The notes under the pieces were generated by a model. It was given only the letters and a program-made list of their open reading frames with translations, was not told where the DNA came from and searched no databases. Of a stretch of 64,000 nt of DNA, positions 8,208-17,486 are shown in pieces. The position numbers and the translations under genes are program-made. The stretch comes from Belnapia rosea (GTDB taxonomy: Bacteria > Pseudomonadota > Alphaproteobacteria > Acetobacterales > Acetobacteraceae). The stretch's first letter is position 1; each line of letters begins with the position of its first letter. Where the stretch lies: positions 202,707-266,706 of the forward strand of contig NZ_FMZX01000005.1 of assembly GCF_900101615.1 (NCBI RefSeq), in the 5' to 3' direction.

Positions 8208-8906
8208 CTACAATGTCGCGCGCAAGATAAGTGGCATTGGCTCCAACTGGTCTTCCACCTTCGTCACACCCGGGATCTCTTGAGCCATGACCCGAAGGCC
8301 ATTGCGCACGGAATCGTTGCGGGCATAGCCATAGAACGTCACGACACCATCATGGACACTCGGATAGGTCCAGAACGTATCCACCCAGGGCTGCTTGCGC
8401 ATGACTGCGAGGACGGCGCGCAGGATGGCGCTGTCGTCGGCGTTGGTGGCGGACTGCTCCTGGCCCTGTGGGCGCAGGATCGCCCGCAACAGGTCCGATC
8501 GGCTTACGATTCCAACAATCTTATCGTCGCGCAGGACCGGCACCCGCTTGATCCTGCGCTCCTCCATGAGGCGGGCGATCTCCTCGGCCGGGGTGTCCTC
8601 CTCCACCGTCACGAGTTCGGCGGTCATCACATCGCGTGCCGTGGCGCCGTGGGCCTTGAGGAAGCGCTTGGCCAGCCGGCCCGCGTCTTGGTATTGGCCC
8701 AGGAACCAGCGAAGCGGGCCCGGCTCTTCGTCCGCAAGACGGCGGATCAGGTCGCCCTCGGTGACGATGCCAAGGGGCGTTCCGCTGCCATCGACCACCG
8801 GCACGGCCGAGATGCCGTGCGATGACAGCAACTCGGCAACGGCGAGCACCGGCATTTCCGGTGGTACGATCCTGAGCGTGGTGGACATCAGGTCCTTGGC
8901 CTTCAT
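8208..8906 (-). CDS. CBS domain pair plus BON domain protein (copy 1)
   Basis: 232 residues with two CBS repeats: MKAKDLMSTTLRIVPPEMPV...HGISAVPVVD...GIVTEGDLIRRL, then ATARDVMTAELVTVEEDTPAEEIARLMEERRIKRVPVL...GIVSRSDLLRAI. A C-terminal BON-like segment follows (about residues 160-225, DGVVTFYGYARND...VEDQLEP). CBS pairs bind adenine nucleotides and BON domains contact membranes or phospholipids. The start at 8906 has GGAGGGAGG five bases upstream. A close paralogue lies next to it on the same strand. Context with Usp, receiver and Crp/Fnr genes suggests an energy or low-oxygen stress role, which is an inference. Confidence 0.88.
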   Translation of the reverse strand: MKAKDLMSTTLRIVPPEMPVLAVAELLSSHGISAVPVVDGSGTPLGIVTEGDLIRRLADEEPGPLRWFLGQYQDAGRLAKRFLKAHGATARDVMTAELVTVEEDTPAEEIARLMEERRIKRVPVLRDDKIVGIVSRSDLLRAILRPQGQEQSATNADDSAILRAVLAVMRKQPWVDTFWTYPSVHDGVVTFYGYARNDSVRNGLRVMAQEIPGVTKVEDQLEPMPLILRATL

Positions 8907-9008
8907 GGCGGCCTCCCTCCAACTTCTTGTGAATCCAACTCCCGACCCACTTCGGTCGGGCGATCAACGAATCAGAACGCAACCCGCGTATCGCGATGGT
9001 TGATGCAG

Positions 9009-9701
9009 TCATCCAGCCCCGAACAGGGAGGGCGGCGGCGTCTCCACCTTCATCTCGGCACTGCGCACGCCCGGAATCCCCTCCGCCAGAACCCGCAATG
9101 CGCGGTGCACGTCAGGTGAGCCGCAGAAGCCGTGGATCGTCACCACGCCTTTCTCCACCGTTGGCCAGAGGAAATAGGGCTTGGCCCAGCTCTCCTCGCG
9201 GAGGGCGGCCTGCACGGCACGGCGGATCCTGGCATCATCAGCGCCGATCGCTTCCGTCTCGGGGGGCGCGAACACCGCCTCGAGCAGATCGGCCCGGGAG
9301 ACGATGCCGGACAGCCTGCCATCGTGCAGCACGAGCACCCGCTTGATGCGCCGCTCCTCCATCAGCCGGGCGATCTCCTCTGCCGTGGCCTCCTCATCCA
9401 CTGATACGAGGTCGACGGTCATCACGTCGCGCGCCTTCGCGCCATGGGCCTTCGCGTAGCGGGCCGCGTCCGCAGGCGCACTGCCGAAGAGGCCACTCAA
9501 CCAGCCGCGTGGACGCTCCTCTGTCCCGGTTATGCGCCTGACCAGATCCGCCTCGGTGACGATGCCGGCGGCCGTCCCGTCCGGCTCCACCACCGGCACC
9601 GCCGAGATTCCGCGATCGGCGAGCAACCGAGCCAGCGCGGCGACGGGTGTCTCTGGCGACACGGTCACCACCTCTCTCGACATCAGATCCTTGGCCCGCA
9701 T
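9009..9701 (-). CDS. CBS domain pair plus BON domain protein (copy 2)
   Basis: 230 residues from MRAKDLMSREVVTVSPETPV, chosen at 9701 because AAGGAGAG lies about six bases upstream. The frame extends further upstream but that part has no support. The layout is the same as the neighbouring copy: two CBS motifs (GISAVPVVEPDG...GIVTEADLVRRI and EEIARLMEERRIKRVLVL...GIVSRADLLEAV) followed by a BON-like tail (KGVVTIHGFCGSPDVHRALRVLAEGIPGVRSAEM). EEIARLMEERRIKRV is identical in the two proteins, so they probably arose by tandem duplication. Each copy has its own ribosome binding site. Confidence 0.88.
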   Translation of the reverse strand: MRAKDLMSREVVTVSPETPVAALARLLADRGISAVPVVEPDGTAAGIVTEADLVRRITGTEERPRGWLSGLFGSAPADAARYAKAHGAKARDVMTVDLVSVDEEATAEEIARLMEERRIKRVLVLHDGRLSGIVSRADLLEAVFAPPETEAIGADDARIRRAVQAALREESWAKPYFLWPTVEKGVVTIHGFCGSPDVHRALRVLAEGIPGVRSAEMKVETPPPSLFGAG

Positions 9702-10336
9702 GGGTCGCTCTCCTTCGTTTGCGCTGACAACACAGGCTGTGTCGTCGTTGTCATGCAGACGTCCTGCCGACGAGCACGCCAATCGAGGCGTGATCGCCCC
9801 TTCCTCTACGATTTCGCGCGGGCGGCCGAACAGGTCGAAGGCCTCGACGATGTCGTTCAGCCGGCAGCGCCGGACCGCACTCATGCCAACCCACAAACTC
9901 CGGCCGCCAGGAGCCCGCGCAAACGAGGTCGCCGCTGGCCAGATGCCAGCGCCCCAAAGCGCGCTGTCGCAGGCTGACAGAAGAGCCGGTAGCGGCTATC
10001 CAGAGGTCTGCCAGGTGGCAAGACGATGCCAGATTGCACCTGCCGCTGGCGAGCATGAAAGTCATGGCGGAAACCGGCATCTTCAGATCGGCCCTTCATG
10101 GCGCTCCCGCTGCCCTACTGCATGGAGTGCAGGTTACGTCCAATACAGGCAGGAAAGCATTGATCTGGCGCAAAGCCATGCCGGCACGGAGCAACTCACG
10201 CCACCGCCAAGCGTCGCCACTCCGGGCCCTGCTTATGGAAACCCGGCCGCTTGCCTCCGGTGCGTACCATTGGCCGTTTTTTGCGGCGATCCTGCTATGC
10301 TCATGGCACTGACCCCTTGGAAGGGAGGTGCAGGCG
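9702..10336. other. Intergenic region without a recognised gene
   Basis: About 635 bases between the CBS-BON gene and the Usp gene, which diverge. Open frames on both strands exist, but their translations show no family pattern and lack ribosome binding sites. The region presumably holds the two divergent promoters. I see no clear Fnr-type TTGAT-N4-ATCAA site by eye. Confidence 0.5.
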
Positions 10337-11167
10337 ATGGCGAACAGCATCAAAACGCTCATGGTCGATGCGGGGCTGGATGACGCGGCCGAAGCGCGGA
10401 TCAAGCTGGCCGCGGAACTCGCGGGCCGCTTCGGTGCCCGCCTGGTGGGGCTAGGGGCCTGCACGGCACGCCCACCCGTGACGGGCCCCTTCGGTGAAAC
10501 CGCAGCCATGGTCTCGATCGTCAATGCCGAGGTGGATCGTATCAAGGCGATGCTGCGCGCATCGGCGGAGCGGTTCGAGGCGGTCGCAAGGGATGCCGGG
10601 GTACCCTCCGAATGGCGAGCCTTCGACGAGTACCCCGGCGAGGCCTTGGTGCGGGAATGCCGGGCCGCAGACCTGCTCGTGCTCGGCCGTGGTGGAGAGG
10701 CCGAAGGGCATCAGTCTGCCGCCCCAGGTGACGTGCTGATGCGCGCCGGGCGTGCGATCCTGGTCACGCCGCCCGGGGTGTCCACGTTCGAGGCGAAGAC
10801 CGTCCTGGTGGCCTGGAAGGAAACGCGCGAGGCGCGGCGCGCCGTCACGGACGCCCTGCCCTTCCTTGCAACCGCGGAGCGCGTCTCGGTTCTCGCCGTC
10901 TGCGAGCGCGAGCGCGAGCAGGCACAGCGCCACGTCGATGATGTCGCCGCCATGCTGTCGCGGCACGGCATCGCGGCGTCGGCCGAGGTTGAGATGCGGG
11001 CGGGACAGCGGGTTGCAGACCTCCTGCTGGGTGCGGCGGGGCGGTTGGGCGCCGATCTGATCGTCGCAGGGGGATATGGCCATGCCCGCCTGCTCGAATG
11101 GGTGCTTGGTGGCGTCACCTACGAGCTGCTGGACCGCTCCCCGGTTTGTTGCCTGTTGAGCCACTGA
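10337..11167 (+). CDS. Universal stress protein with two Usp domains
   Basis: 276 residues from ATG 10337, with GGGAGG eight bases upstream; an upstream GTG at 10328 is less likely. The protein is two tandem UspA-like halves. The second half ends with the ATP-binding type loop DLIVAGGYGHARLLEWVLGGVTYELLDRSPVCCLLSH, close to the family G-2x-G-9x-G(S/T) pattern. The first half is degenerate, with LVLGRGGEAEG in the comparable place. Such double Usp proteins are common beside CBS-BON and cation ATPase genes in stress islands. The P-type ATPase gene follows in the same direction 161 bases downstream. Confidence 0.88.
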   Translation: MANSIKTLMVDAGLDDAAEARIKLAAELAGRFGARLVGLGACTARPPVTGPFGETAAMVSIVNAEVDRIKAMLRASAERFEAVARDAGVPSEWRAFDEYPGEALVRECRAADLLVLGRGGEAEGHQSAAPGDVLMRAGRAILVTPPGVSTFEAKTVLVAWKETREARRAVTDALPFLATAERVSVLAVCEREREQAQRHVDDVAAMLSRHGIAASAEVEMRAGQRVADLLLGAAGRLGADLIVAGGYGHARLLEWVLGGVTYELLDRSPVCCLLSH

Positions 11168-11328
11168 TTGCAGGCCGGGCCAGCGCGGCCCGGGGACCAG
11201 CTTGGTTTGAAGGCCACGATGGATGCAGCCGGGGATAGCCTCCGGCGGACGCTCCCCGTTTGACCGAGCGCAATGCGGGTGGCGGTACCGTATGCTGAAC
11301 ACCTTGGGCTACGCGACCGGAGGATGAC

Positions 11329-13902
11329 ATGGAGCAACTGCTCGACCTTTCCCTCCCTGCGAGGGTGGACCTCGAAGGGTTGAGCGAAGGGGAGGCCGCC
11401 GAGCAGCTCCGGCGCGATGGCCCGAACGAGTTGCCCCAGTCCGGCCGTCGCTCCGTGCTGCGCGTGATTCTCGATGTCGTCCTGGAACCGATGTTTGCGC
11501 TGCTGATCGGTGCCGGGCTCCTCTACCTGGCTTTCGGTGACCCGGCGGAAGCGGCCCTGCTGTTCGCCTTCGCCTCGGTCTCCGTGGTGATCGCTGTGGT
11601 CCAGGAAGCGCGGACCGAGCGCGCGCTGGAAGCCCTGAAGCAGCTGTCGAGCCCGCGGGCCCTCGTCATCCGGGACGGAGCGCGGCGCAGGATCCCGAGC
11701 CGCGAGGTCGTCCGCGGCGACCTGCTCGTGCTCTCCGAGGGGGACCGGGTCCCGGCCGACGCGGTGCTGGTGGAGGCCGAGGCGCTCGAGGTGGATGAAT
11801 CCATGCTGACCGGGGAGTCCATCCCGGTCCGGAAGAGGTCCTCATCCGCGAGCGACGGCGCAGCCACCGGAATGCTGCGCCCGGGCGGGGACGACCTGCC
11901 TGTCGTGTTCTCGGGCACGCTGCTGGTCAGGGGCCAGGGGCTTGCCCGCGTCACCGCGACCGGCGTTGCGACGGAGCTGGGCCGGATCGGCAGCGCGCTG
12001 GGCCATATCGAGCGGGAGCCGCCGCGGCTGCGGGCGGAGACAACGCGACTGGTGCGGGTCTTCGCCACGCTCGGGATCGGGGTCAGCCTGCTCGCCACGC
12101 TGCTCTACGGCCTTGCGCTCGGGGATTGGGCACGCGCCGCCCTGGGCGGGATCGCGCTGGCGATGTCCATGCTGCCTGAGGAGTTCCCGCTGGTGCTGAC
12201 CGTATTCACGGTCATGGGCGCCCGGCGGATCGCACGGGCGGGGGTGCTCACCCGCCGGGCTGCGGCGATCGAGGGGCTCGGTGCTGCGACCGTGTTGTGC
12301 ACCGACAAGACCGGCACCCTCACCCAGAACCGCATGGCAGTTGTGGAATTGCGGGATCCGATGGGCCAGTCGCACCGCATGGCGGCAGGAGGCGGGACAC
12401 TCCCGGACTGGGCGGCGGTCCTGGCCAACCTGGCGGCGCGGGCGAGCCGGGACGAAGCCTTCGACCCCATGGAGCGCGCACTCCTCGACCAGGCCGCAAA
12501 CCTTGGGGCCGGGTACGCCCGCCCTGGCCGTGTTGCGCATGAGTACCCGCTGCGGGACGGACAGCCCGCCATGGGGCGCGTCTGGCAGCAGGAGGCGGAA
12601 GCCACCGCCCTGCTGGCGGTGAAGGGGGCACCCGAGGCCGTCGTCCGTCTCTGTCGCTTGCCCTCGGTCGAAGCCGCAGCGGCGCTTGCGATGGCCAGCG
12701 AGATGGCCGCCGGAGGGCTCCGCGTTCTCGGGCTGGCCGAGGCGCGCCTTCTGTCCGGCGGCCTCCCTGACGATCTCGGCGACATCCCATCGCTGGGCTT
12801 CGCCGGTCTGGTTGGCTTGGCCGACCCGCTGCGCCCGTCGGTACCGGACGCCGTGCGCGAGTGCCGCGGGGCCGGGATCCGCGTGGCGATGGTCACCGGG
12901 GACCACCCAGCTACCGCGGCGGCGATCGCCCGTGAAGCCGGACTACCGGACGCGCCGGTGGTCACGGGCGCCGAGTTGGCGGGCCTGGACCAAACCGCGT
13001 TCCGAGCCCAGGTCCGCAAGGCCGCGATCTTCGCCCGTATCCTGCCCGAGCAGAAGCTGCATATCGTCGAGGCACTGAAGGCCGATGGCCAGATCGTGGC
13101 CATGACCGGGGATGGGGTCAACGATGCCCCGGCCCTGAAGGCCGCCCATATCGGGGTGGCGATGGGCGGTCGTGGCACCGACGTCGCCCGCGAGGCCGCG
13201 GCGGTGGTACTCCTGGATGACGACTTCGGTTCCATCGTCCGGACGATGCGGATGGGGCGCCGCATCTTCGACAACCTGCGCAAGGCGATGTGCTTTGTGC
13301 TCGCCATGCATCTGCCCATCGCCGGGCTCGCCTTCTTGCCCCTCGCCCTCGGGTTGCCGCCGCTGCTAGGGCCGGTGCATATCGCGTTCCTCGAAATGGT
13401 GATCGATCCCGTATGCTCGCTCGCCTTCGAGGCCGAGCCGGAGGAGCCCGATGTCATGCGGCGGCCGCCCCGCGATCCGGCGAGTCCGTTGCTGCCCCTC
13501 CCGCTTGCAACCTGGGGATTGCTTCAAGGCCTGGTCGGGTTGGTGGCCCCGGCGGGAGCCTACTTCCTGGGGCTCTGGCGTGGCATTCCGGAGGACGAGC
13601 TGCGGTCCCTGGTTTTCACGGCGCTGGTGCTTACGGCCGTCGCGCTCACTCTGGTGAACCGAACCTTCTCTGCCTCGCCGCTGGCTGCCCTCAGGCGGCC
13701 GAACGCGACGCTGGTGGCGGTCCTGCTCGCGGCGAGCGCAATCCTGGGAGGCGTCCTGGCGGTCCCGAGGCTTGCAATGCTGTTCCGGTTTGGGCCGTTG
13801 CACGTCGATGATCTCGCCCTTGCCGTAGCCGGGGCCTTTGGCGTTCTCGTCATTCTTGAGGCGCTGAAGCCTCTGCTTGCAGCCCGTGCTCTGGCCAGAT
13901 AA
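11329..13902 (+). CDS. P-type cation-transporting ATPase
   Basis: 857 residues with all P-type ATPase landmarks: actuator motif TGES at 161-164, M4 motif LPEEFPLVLT at 282-291, phosphorylation site DKTGTLT with D326, hinge MTGDGVNDAPALK near residue 590, and C-terminal helices with HIAFLEMVIDPVCSLAFEAE. The N-terminal cation-ATPase domain (LSEGEAAEQLRRDGPNELP) and the PEEFP motif place it with P2-like transporters rather than heavy-metal P1B pumps; there are no N-terminal CxxC metal domains. The ion is not evident (Ca2+, Mg2+ or Mn2+ are possible). GGAGG is a few bases before the ATG. It closes the stress block with the Usp gene. Confidence 0.9.
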   Translation: MEQLLDLSLPARVDLEGLSEGEAAEQLRRDGPNELPQSGRRSVLRVILDVVLEPMFALLIGAGLLYLAFGDPAEAALLFAFASVSVVIAVVQEARTERALEALKQLSSPRALVIRDGARRRIPSREVVRGDLLVLSEGDRVPADAVLVEAEALEVDESMLTGESIPVRKRSSSASDGAATGMLRPGGDDLPVVFSGTLLVRGQGLARVTATGVATELGRIGSALGHIEREPPRLRAETTRLVRVFATLGIGVSLLATLLYGLALGDWARAALGGIALAMSMLPEEFPLVLTVFTVMGARRIARAGVLTRRAAAIEGLGAATVLCTDKTGTLTQNRMAVVELRDPMGQSHRMAAGGGTLPDWAAVLANLAARASRDEAFDPMERALLDQAANLGAGYARPGRVAHEYPLRDGQPAMGRVWQQEAEATALLAVKGAPEAVVRLCRLPSVEAAAALAMASEMAAGGLRVLGLAEARLLSGGLPDDLGDIPSLGFAGLVGLADPLRPSVPDAVRECRGAGIRVAMVTGDHPATAAAIAREAGLPDAPVVTGAELAGLDQTAFRAQVRKAAIFARILPEQKLHIVEALKADGQIVAMTGDGVNDAPALKAAHIGVAMGGRGTDVAREAAAVVLLDDDFGSIVRTMRMGRRIFDNLRKAMCFVLAMHLPIAGLAFLPLALGLPPLLGPVHIAFLEMVIDPVCSLAFEAEPEEPDVMRRPPRDPASPLLPLPLATWGLLQGLVGLVAPAGAYFLGLWRGIPEDELRSLVFTALVLTAVALTLVNRTFSASPLAALRRPNATLVAVLLAASAILGGVLAVPRLAMLFRFGPLHVDDLALAVAGAFGVLVILEALKPLLAARALAR

Positions 13903-14131
13903 TCGCGCGGCGCGATAGGGCCGCATGCAGGGTGGGCATGGCTCTGGCCGTCCATGGGCGTGATCCAGGGTAACCTGCTTTCCCGACGATGGATCCGAGT
14001 TTGGTGAACGAGTGCACTCTCCGCACTGTGTGCCGGTTCTGGCGGCGGAGGGATCGTCCTGCTCTGTTGCGGCGTTCAGGGCCAGCCGGCGGCACAGATG
14101 CCGGCAACGCAAGCAGCGGACAGGATGAGTG

Positions 14132-15232
14132 ATGCGATCTGCACTGGTAGTCGGGGTCAGCGGAATTGTCGGCAACAACCTGGCCGGGCACCTGGTCGGC
14201 CAGGGCTGGCAGGTCAGCGGCCTGGCCCGCCGTCCGCCACGGGATGCCGAGGGCGTCCAGCCGATCGCAGCCGACCTGCTGGACCCGGCGGGGCTGCGCG
14301 TGGCCCTCGACGGGCTCCGCCCGAGCCATGTCTTCATCACCACCTGGATGCGCCAGCCGACGGAGGCGGAGAACATCCGGGTCAATGCCGCCATGGTGCG
14401 CAACCTGATGGAGGCGCTCCGCCCCGCGGGCACGGTGCGGCATGTCGCACTGGTGACCGGCCTGAAACACTATCTCGGTCCCTTCGAGGCTTATGGCCAG
14501 GGCCGGCTGCCTGCCACGCCCTTCCGGGAGGACCAGCCGCGCCTCGACATCGAGAATTTCTACTACGCCCAGGAGGATGAGGTCTTCACCGCCGCCGCAC
14601 GCGATGGCTTCGGCTGGAGCGTGCATCGCCCTCACACCATCATCGGCTACGCCATCGGCAATGCGATGAACATGGGCGTCACCCTGGCCGCCTTCGCCAC
14701 CATTTGCCGCGAAACCGGCCGCCCCTTCCGCTTTCCTGGCTCCGCCATGCAGTGGAACGGGCTGACCGATATGACCGATGCGCGGCTCCTGGCACGCCAT
14801 CTCGGATGGGCCGCGACCACGGAAGCGGCGCGCGACCAGGCCTTCAACGTGGTGAATGGGGACGTCTTCCGCTGGAGCTGGATGTGGGGCCGCCTGGCTG
14901 CCTGGTTCGGGGTTCAGCCGGTACCCTATGCGGATGCGCCGATGCCGCTGGAGCAGCAATTGGCCGATGCCGCACCGCTCTGGGCGGAGATCGCGCAGCG
15001 GCATGGGCTGGCGGAACCGAATCTCGGCCAGCTCACCTCCGCCTGGCACACCGATGCCGATCTCGGCCGCCCAATCGAGGTGGTGACGGATATGAGCAAG
15101 AGCCGGCGCCTCGGCTTCCTCGACTACCAGGCGACGGATGATGCCTTCTTCGACCTCTTCGCCACGCTGCAGGCCCGGCGGATCATTCCCATCTCGCCAT
15201 CGCGAGCCGGAACCGGGGAGGCACGAGGCTGA
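14132..15232 (+). CDS. PRISE-type short-chain reductase (progesterone 5-beta-reductase/iridoid-synthase-like)
   Basis: 366 residues. The N-terminus ALVVGVSGIVGNNLAGHL is an NAD(P)-binding fold. The two hallmark motifs of the PRISE family are present: TGLKHYLGPFE near residue 110 and NFYYAQED near residue 148, the latter carrying the catalytic Tyr. In plants the family reduces activated C=C bonds in enones; bacterial members are mostly uncharacterised. An in-frame GTG one codon earlier (14129) is an alternative start; AGGA lies just upstream. The gene stands alone between the ATPase and an orphan TRAP binding protein. Confidence 0.85.
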   Translation: MRSALVVGVSGIVGNNLAGHLVGQGWQVSGLARRPPRDAEGVQPIAADLLDPAGLRVALDGLRPSHVFITTWMRQPTEAENIRVNAAMVRNLMEALRPAGTVRHVALVTGLKHYLGPFEAYGQGRLPATPFREDQPRLDIENFYYAQEDEVFTAAARDGFGWSVHRPHTIIGYAIGNAMNMGVTLAAFATICRETGRPFRFPGSAMQWNGLTDMTDARLLARHLGWAATTEAARDQAFNVVNGDVFRWSWMWGRLAAWFGVQPVPYADAPMPLEQQLADAAPLWAEIAQRHGLAEPNLGQLTSAWHTDADLGRPIEVVTDMSKSRRLGFLDYQATDDAFFDLFATLQARRIIPISPSRAGTGEARG

Positions 15233-15611
15233 GGCCGGAAGCCCCGGCCAGATTCGGCGCCGGTTTCAACCCATTTCGCGGTCGCTTATCGTCCGCCAAC
15301 GCTGGTGTCGCGGGCCGGAGGGCGGCCGCATCGGCAGCGTCTCCGTATTGGCGTCGCCTGAAAACAGTGCCTCAATCTTGTTGCAACTATCTACCGAATT
15401 ACTAACGACCCTTGTCCGATCCGAAATGAAATGCCGGGATCGGCCCGGAGAGGGCGCAATCCTTGCACAACACGGAATGATGAGGGCTTGGGTAATGGCT
15501 TATGAACTGACATGATGTCATCGATACGTTAAGGCTTGGGCTGCCAGCGCCCGGCAGGTGACCAGGGTTATCATGTCACATCATATCGTCCGGTATCGCA
15601 TTGAATCCTGG
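15233..15611. other. Intergenic region upstream of the TRAP binding protein gene
   Basis: About 380 bases without a convincing gene, partly lower in GC than its surroundings (15360-15600). It contains a perfect 13-base palindrome at 15508-15520, described separately, and a related TCATGTCACATCAT stretch near 15570-15583. This is the likely promoter region of the gene starting at 15612. Confidence 0.45.
15508..15520. promoter_or_regulatory. Palindrome TGACAT-G-ATGTCA upstream of a TRAP binding-protein gene
   Basis: TGACAT and ATGTCA form a perfect inverted repeat around a single G, about 90 bases before the start at 15612. Size and position fit a repressor or activator site. A partial copy (ATGTCACATCAT) follows about 65 bases later. 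No regulator gene is adjacent, so the binding protein is unknown. Confidence 0.4.
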
Positions 15612-16673
15612 ATGGCCATGGCGCGGCGCAATCTCACCATCGCCGCCGCACTGCTGCTTCCCCTGGCGCTGAACCCGGCGTCGGCGGAGGAAACCAGCCC
15701 CATCCATTTGCGGATCGCCGGCGGCCTCGGCGGCGTCATCCAGTACACCCAGTACGAGGCGCCGTTCTGGACGGAGGAGGTGCCGCGCCTGACTGAAGGG
15801 CGGGTCCGCGCCGAGATCGCGCCATTCGACCAGAGCGGCATCCGCGGCACCGAGATGCTGTCCTTCATGCGGCTTGGCGTGGTGCCCTTCGGCACCTTGA
15901 CCCTCGCCGTGGCCGCGGGCGACGAGCCCGAGATGGGCGCGATGGACCTGCCGGCGCTCAACCCCAATATCAACGTGCTGCAGCAGTCGGTGACGCTGCT
16001 GCGCCCACGCCTCGAGGAACTCCTGCGCGACCGCTACAATGTGCAGCTTCTCGCGGTCTACACCTACCCTGCCCAGGTGATGTTCTGCCGCGACCCCTTC
16101 ACCAGCCTCGACGACCTGTCAGGGCGGCGCATCCGCACCTCATCCGTCGGCCAAAGCGAGTTGATGCAGGCTCTCGGGGCAATCCCCGTCGTCATCTCCT
16201 TCAGCGGGATCGTCAAGGCGATCAATGACCGGGTGGTGGAATGCGCCATTACCGGGAGCATGTCAGGCAATTCCATCGGCCTGCAGGCGGTGACCTCCAC
16301 GGTGTCGCGTCAGGCCATCAGCTGGGGCATCTCCTTCTTCGGTGCCAACATGGCCGCCTGGCGGGCCTTGCCGCCCGAGATACGGTCGCAGCTGCAAGCC
16401 GGCCTGCAGAAGCTCGAGAGCCGAATCTGGCAGGTGGCCCAGCAGCAGACGGAGAATGGCTTCGCCTGCAATGCTGGCCTTCCCAGCTGCACCGATGGCA
16501 CGCCGGGCCGGATGGTCGTGCTGGATGATTCGGTGCGTGACCAGCGGCGACGGGATGCGCTGCTGCGCGACACCGTCCTGCCGAAATGGATCCAGCGCTG
16601 CGGCAGCGAATGCGCCGAGGTCTGGAACCGCTATGTCGCCCCGACCCGGGGCATCGTGGCCCGCGCGGATTGA
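15612..16673 (+). CDS. TRAP-type periplasmic substrate-binding protein (orphan)
   Basis: About 353 residues from MAMARRNLTIAAALLLPLAL; a signal peptide probably ends after NPASAEE. The pattern RTEML.FMRLGVVPFGTL and DLSGRRIRTSSVGQSELMQALGAIPVVISFSGIVKAINDRVVECAITG is that of DctP-family binding proteins, where the conserved Arg in GRRIR contacts the substrate carboxylate. A C-terminal CGSEC pair and earlier Cys residues may form disulphides. There is no DctQ/DctM nearby, so it must use a distant permease or act as a sensor-type binding protein. Start choice is uncertain because no good ribosome binding site is visible; upstream in-frame Met codons exist. Confidence 0.8.
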   Translation: MAMARRNLTIAAALLLPLALNPASAEETSPIHLRIAGGLGGVIQYTQYEAPFWTEEVPRLTEGRVRAEIAPFDQSGIRGTEMLSFMRLGVVPFGTLTLAVAAGDEPEMGAMDLPALNPNINVLQQSVTLLRPRLEELLRDRYNVQLLAVYTYPAQVMFCRDPFTSLDDLSGRRIRTSSVGQSELMQALGAIPVVISFSGIVKAINDRVVECAITGSMSGNSIGLQAVTSTVSRQAISWGISFFGANMAAWRALPPEIRSQLQAGLQKLESRIWQVAQQQTENGFACNAGLPSCTDGTPGRMVVLDDSVRDQRRRDALLRDTVLPKWIQRCGSECAEVWNRYVAPTRGIVARAD

Positions 16674-16728
16674 GGCCGGGCCCGCGCTGCGAGGCGAGGG
16701 CCAGGCCATTGCCGATGGATGCCGCCGG

Positions 16729-17190
16729 CTACCGCGTCGAGGCGGCGGCCTGCGCGTCGCCGCCCCCGGCATTCGCCGGTACGGCAATCGGCTTGACCTC
16801 GACCGGCGCGGTACCATCCTGCTTCATGCCGAGGCGCTCCGCAGTGCGCGGGCTGACATCAATGACCCGGCCGCGCACATAGGGCCCACGGTCCCGGATC
16901 ACGACGCGCTCGGCCCGGCCGGTGCGCAGATTCTTCACCTCCGCCACGGTCCCGAGCGGCAGGCTGCGATGCGCCGCGGTGTTGGAGGCCGGGTCGAAAC
17001 GCTCGCCGCTGGCGGTGCGGCGCCCCTCGAATTGCGGGCCGTAATAGGAGGCCTCGCCCTGCTGTGCCGGACCAGCAGCCGCTGGTGGTTCCGGCGGGGG
17101 CGGGGGTGCCGCGGGTGTCGAGCAGGCCGACAGGCCGGCGAGCAGCAACACCACAAGCCCCGACGAACCAAGGCGCGTTCCGATCTGCAT
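16729..17190 (-). CDS. rlpA: RlpA-like septal ring lytic transglycosylase lipoprotein
   Basis: 153 residues. The N-terminus has a lipoprotein signal with lipobox LSAC and lipidation at Cys23, then a Pro/Ala-rich linker. The double-psi beta-barrel follows: GEASYYGPQFEGRRTASGERFD, NTAAHRSLPLGTVAEVKNLRTGR, VIRDRGPYV, and GRVIDVSPRTAERLGM with the conserved Asp. RlpA cleaves naked glycan strands of peptidoglycan at division sites. There is no SPOR domain, so it is a short form. It is convergent with the TRAP binding protein gene. About 300 bases without a recognised gene separate it from the next gene. Confidence 0.9.
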   Translation of the reverse strand: MQIGTRLGSSGLVVLLLAGLSACSTPAAPPPPPEPPAAAGPAQQGEASYYGPQFEGRRTASGERFDPASNTAAHRSLPLGTVAEVKNLRTGRAERVVIRDRGPYVRGRVIDVSPRTAERLGMKQDGTAPVEVKPIAVPANAGGGDAQAAASTR

Positions 17191-17486
17191 GGCTGTAGGT
17201 CTCCGGGATCACATGGACCTCGCCCCTACGCGCGCGCACCATTGCGGTTTGCGTCCGAGCGGCGATGGACCGGCAGCCTCTCGCGCTCGTGCAGGATGGG
17301 CATACCAGGAGGCGAAGGACGCCGGGGCGCCTCCACTGCGGAAGGCGCTTTCCGGTCCCGGCAGCGTGTGCAGACCTCGGCACGGGGCCCGGCCCCTTGC
17401 CGGCCTGCGAAACGGCCGCCACCTCCAGGGCGCCAGCGCCGGGCGCTCGATACCGAGCAGCCAGCCCCTCTGCCAGGATGTCACCC

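Noticed and set aside
13902..13916. Palindrome ATCGCGC-G-GCGCGAT at the P-type ATPase stop as a terminator
   Set aside because: The loop would be too small and there is no T-run, so it is not a convincing intrinsic terminator.
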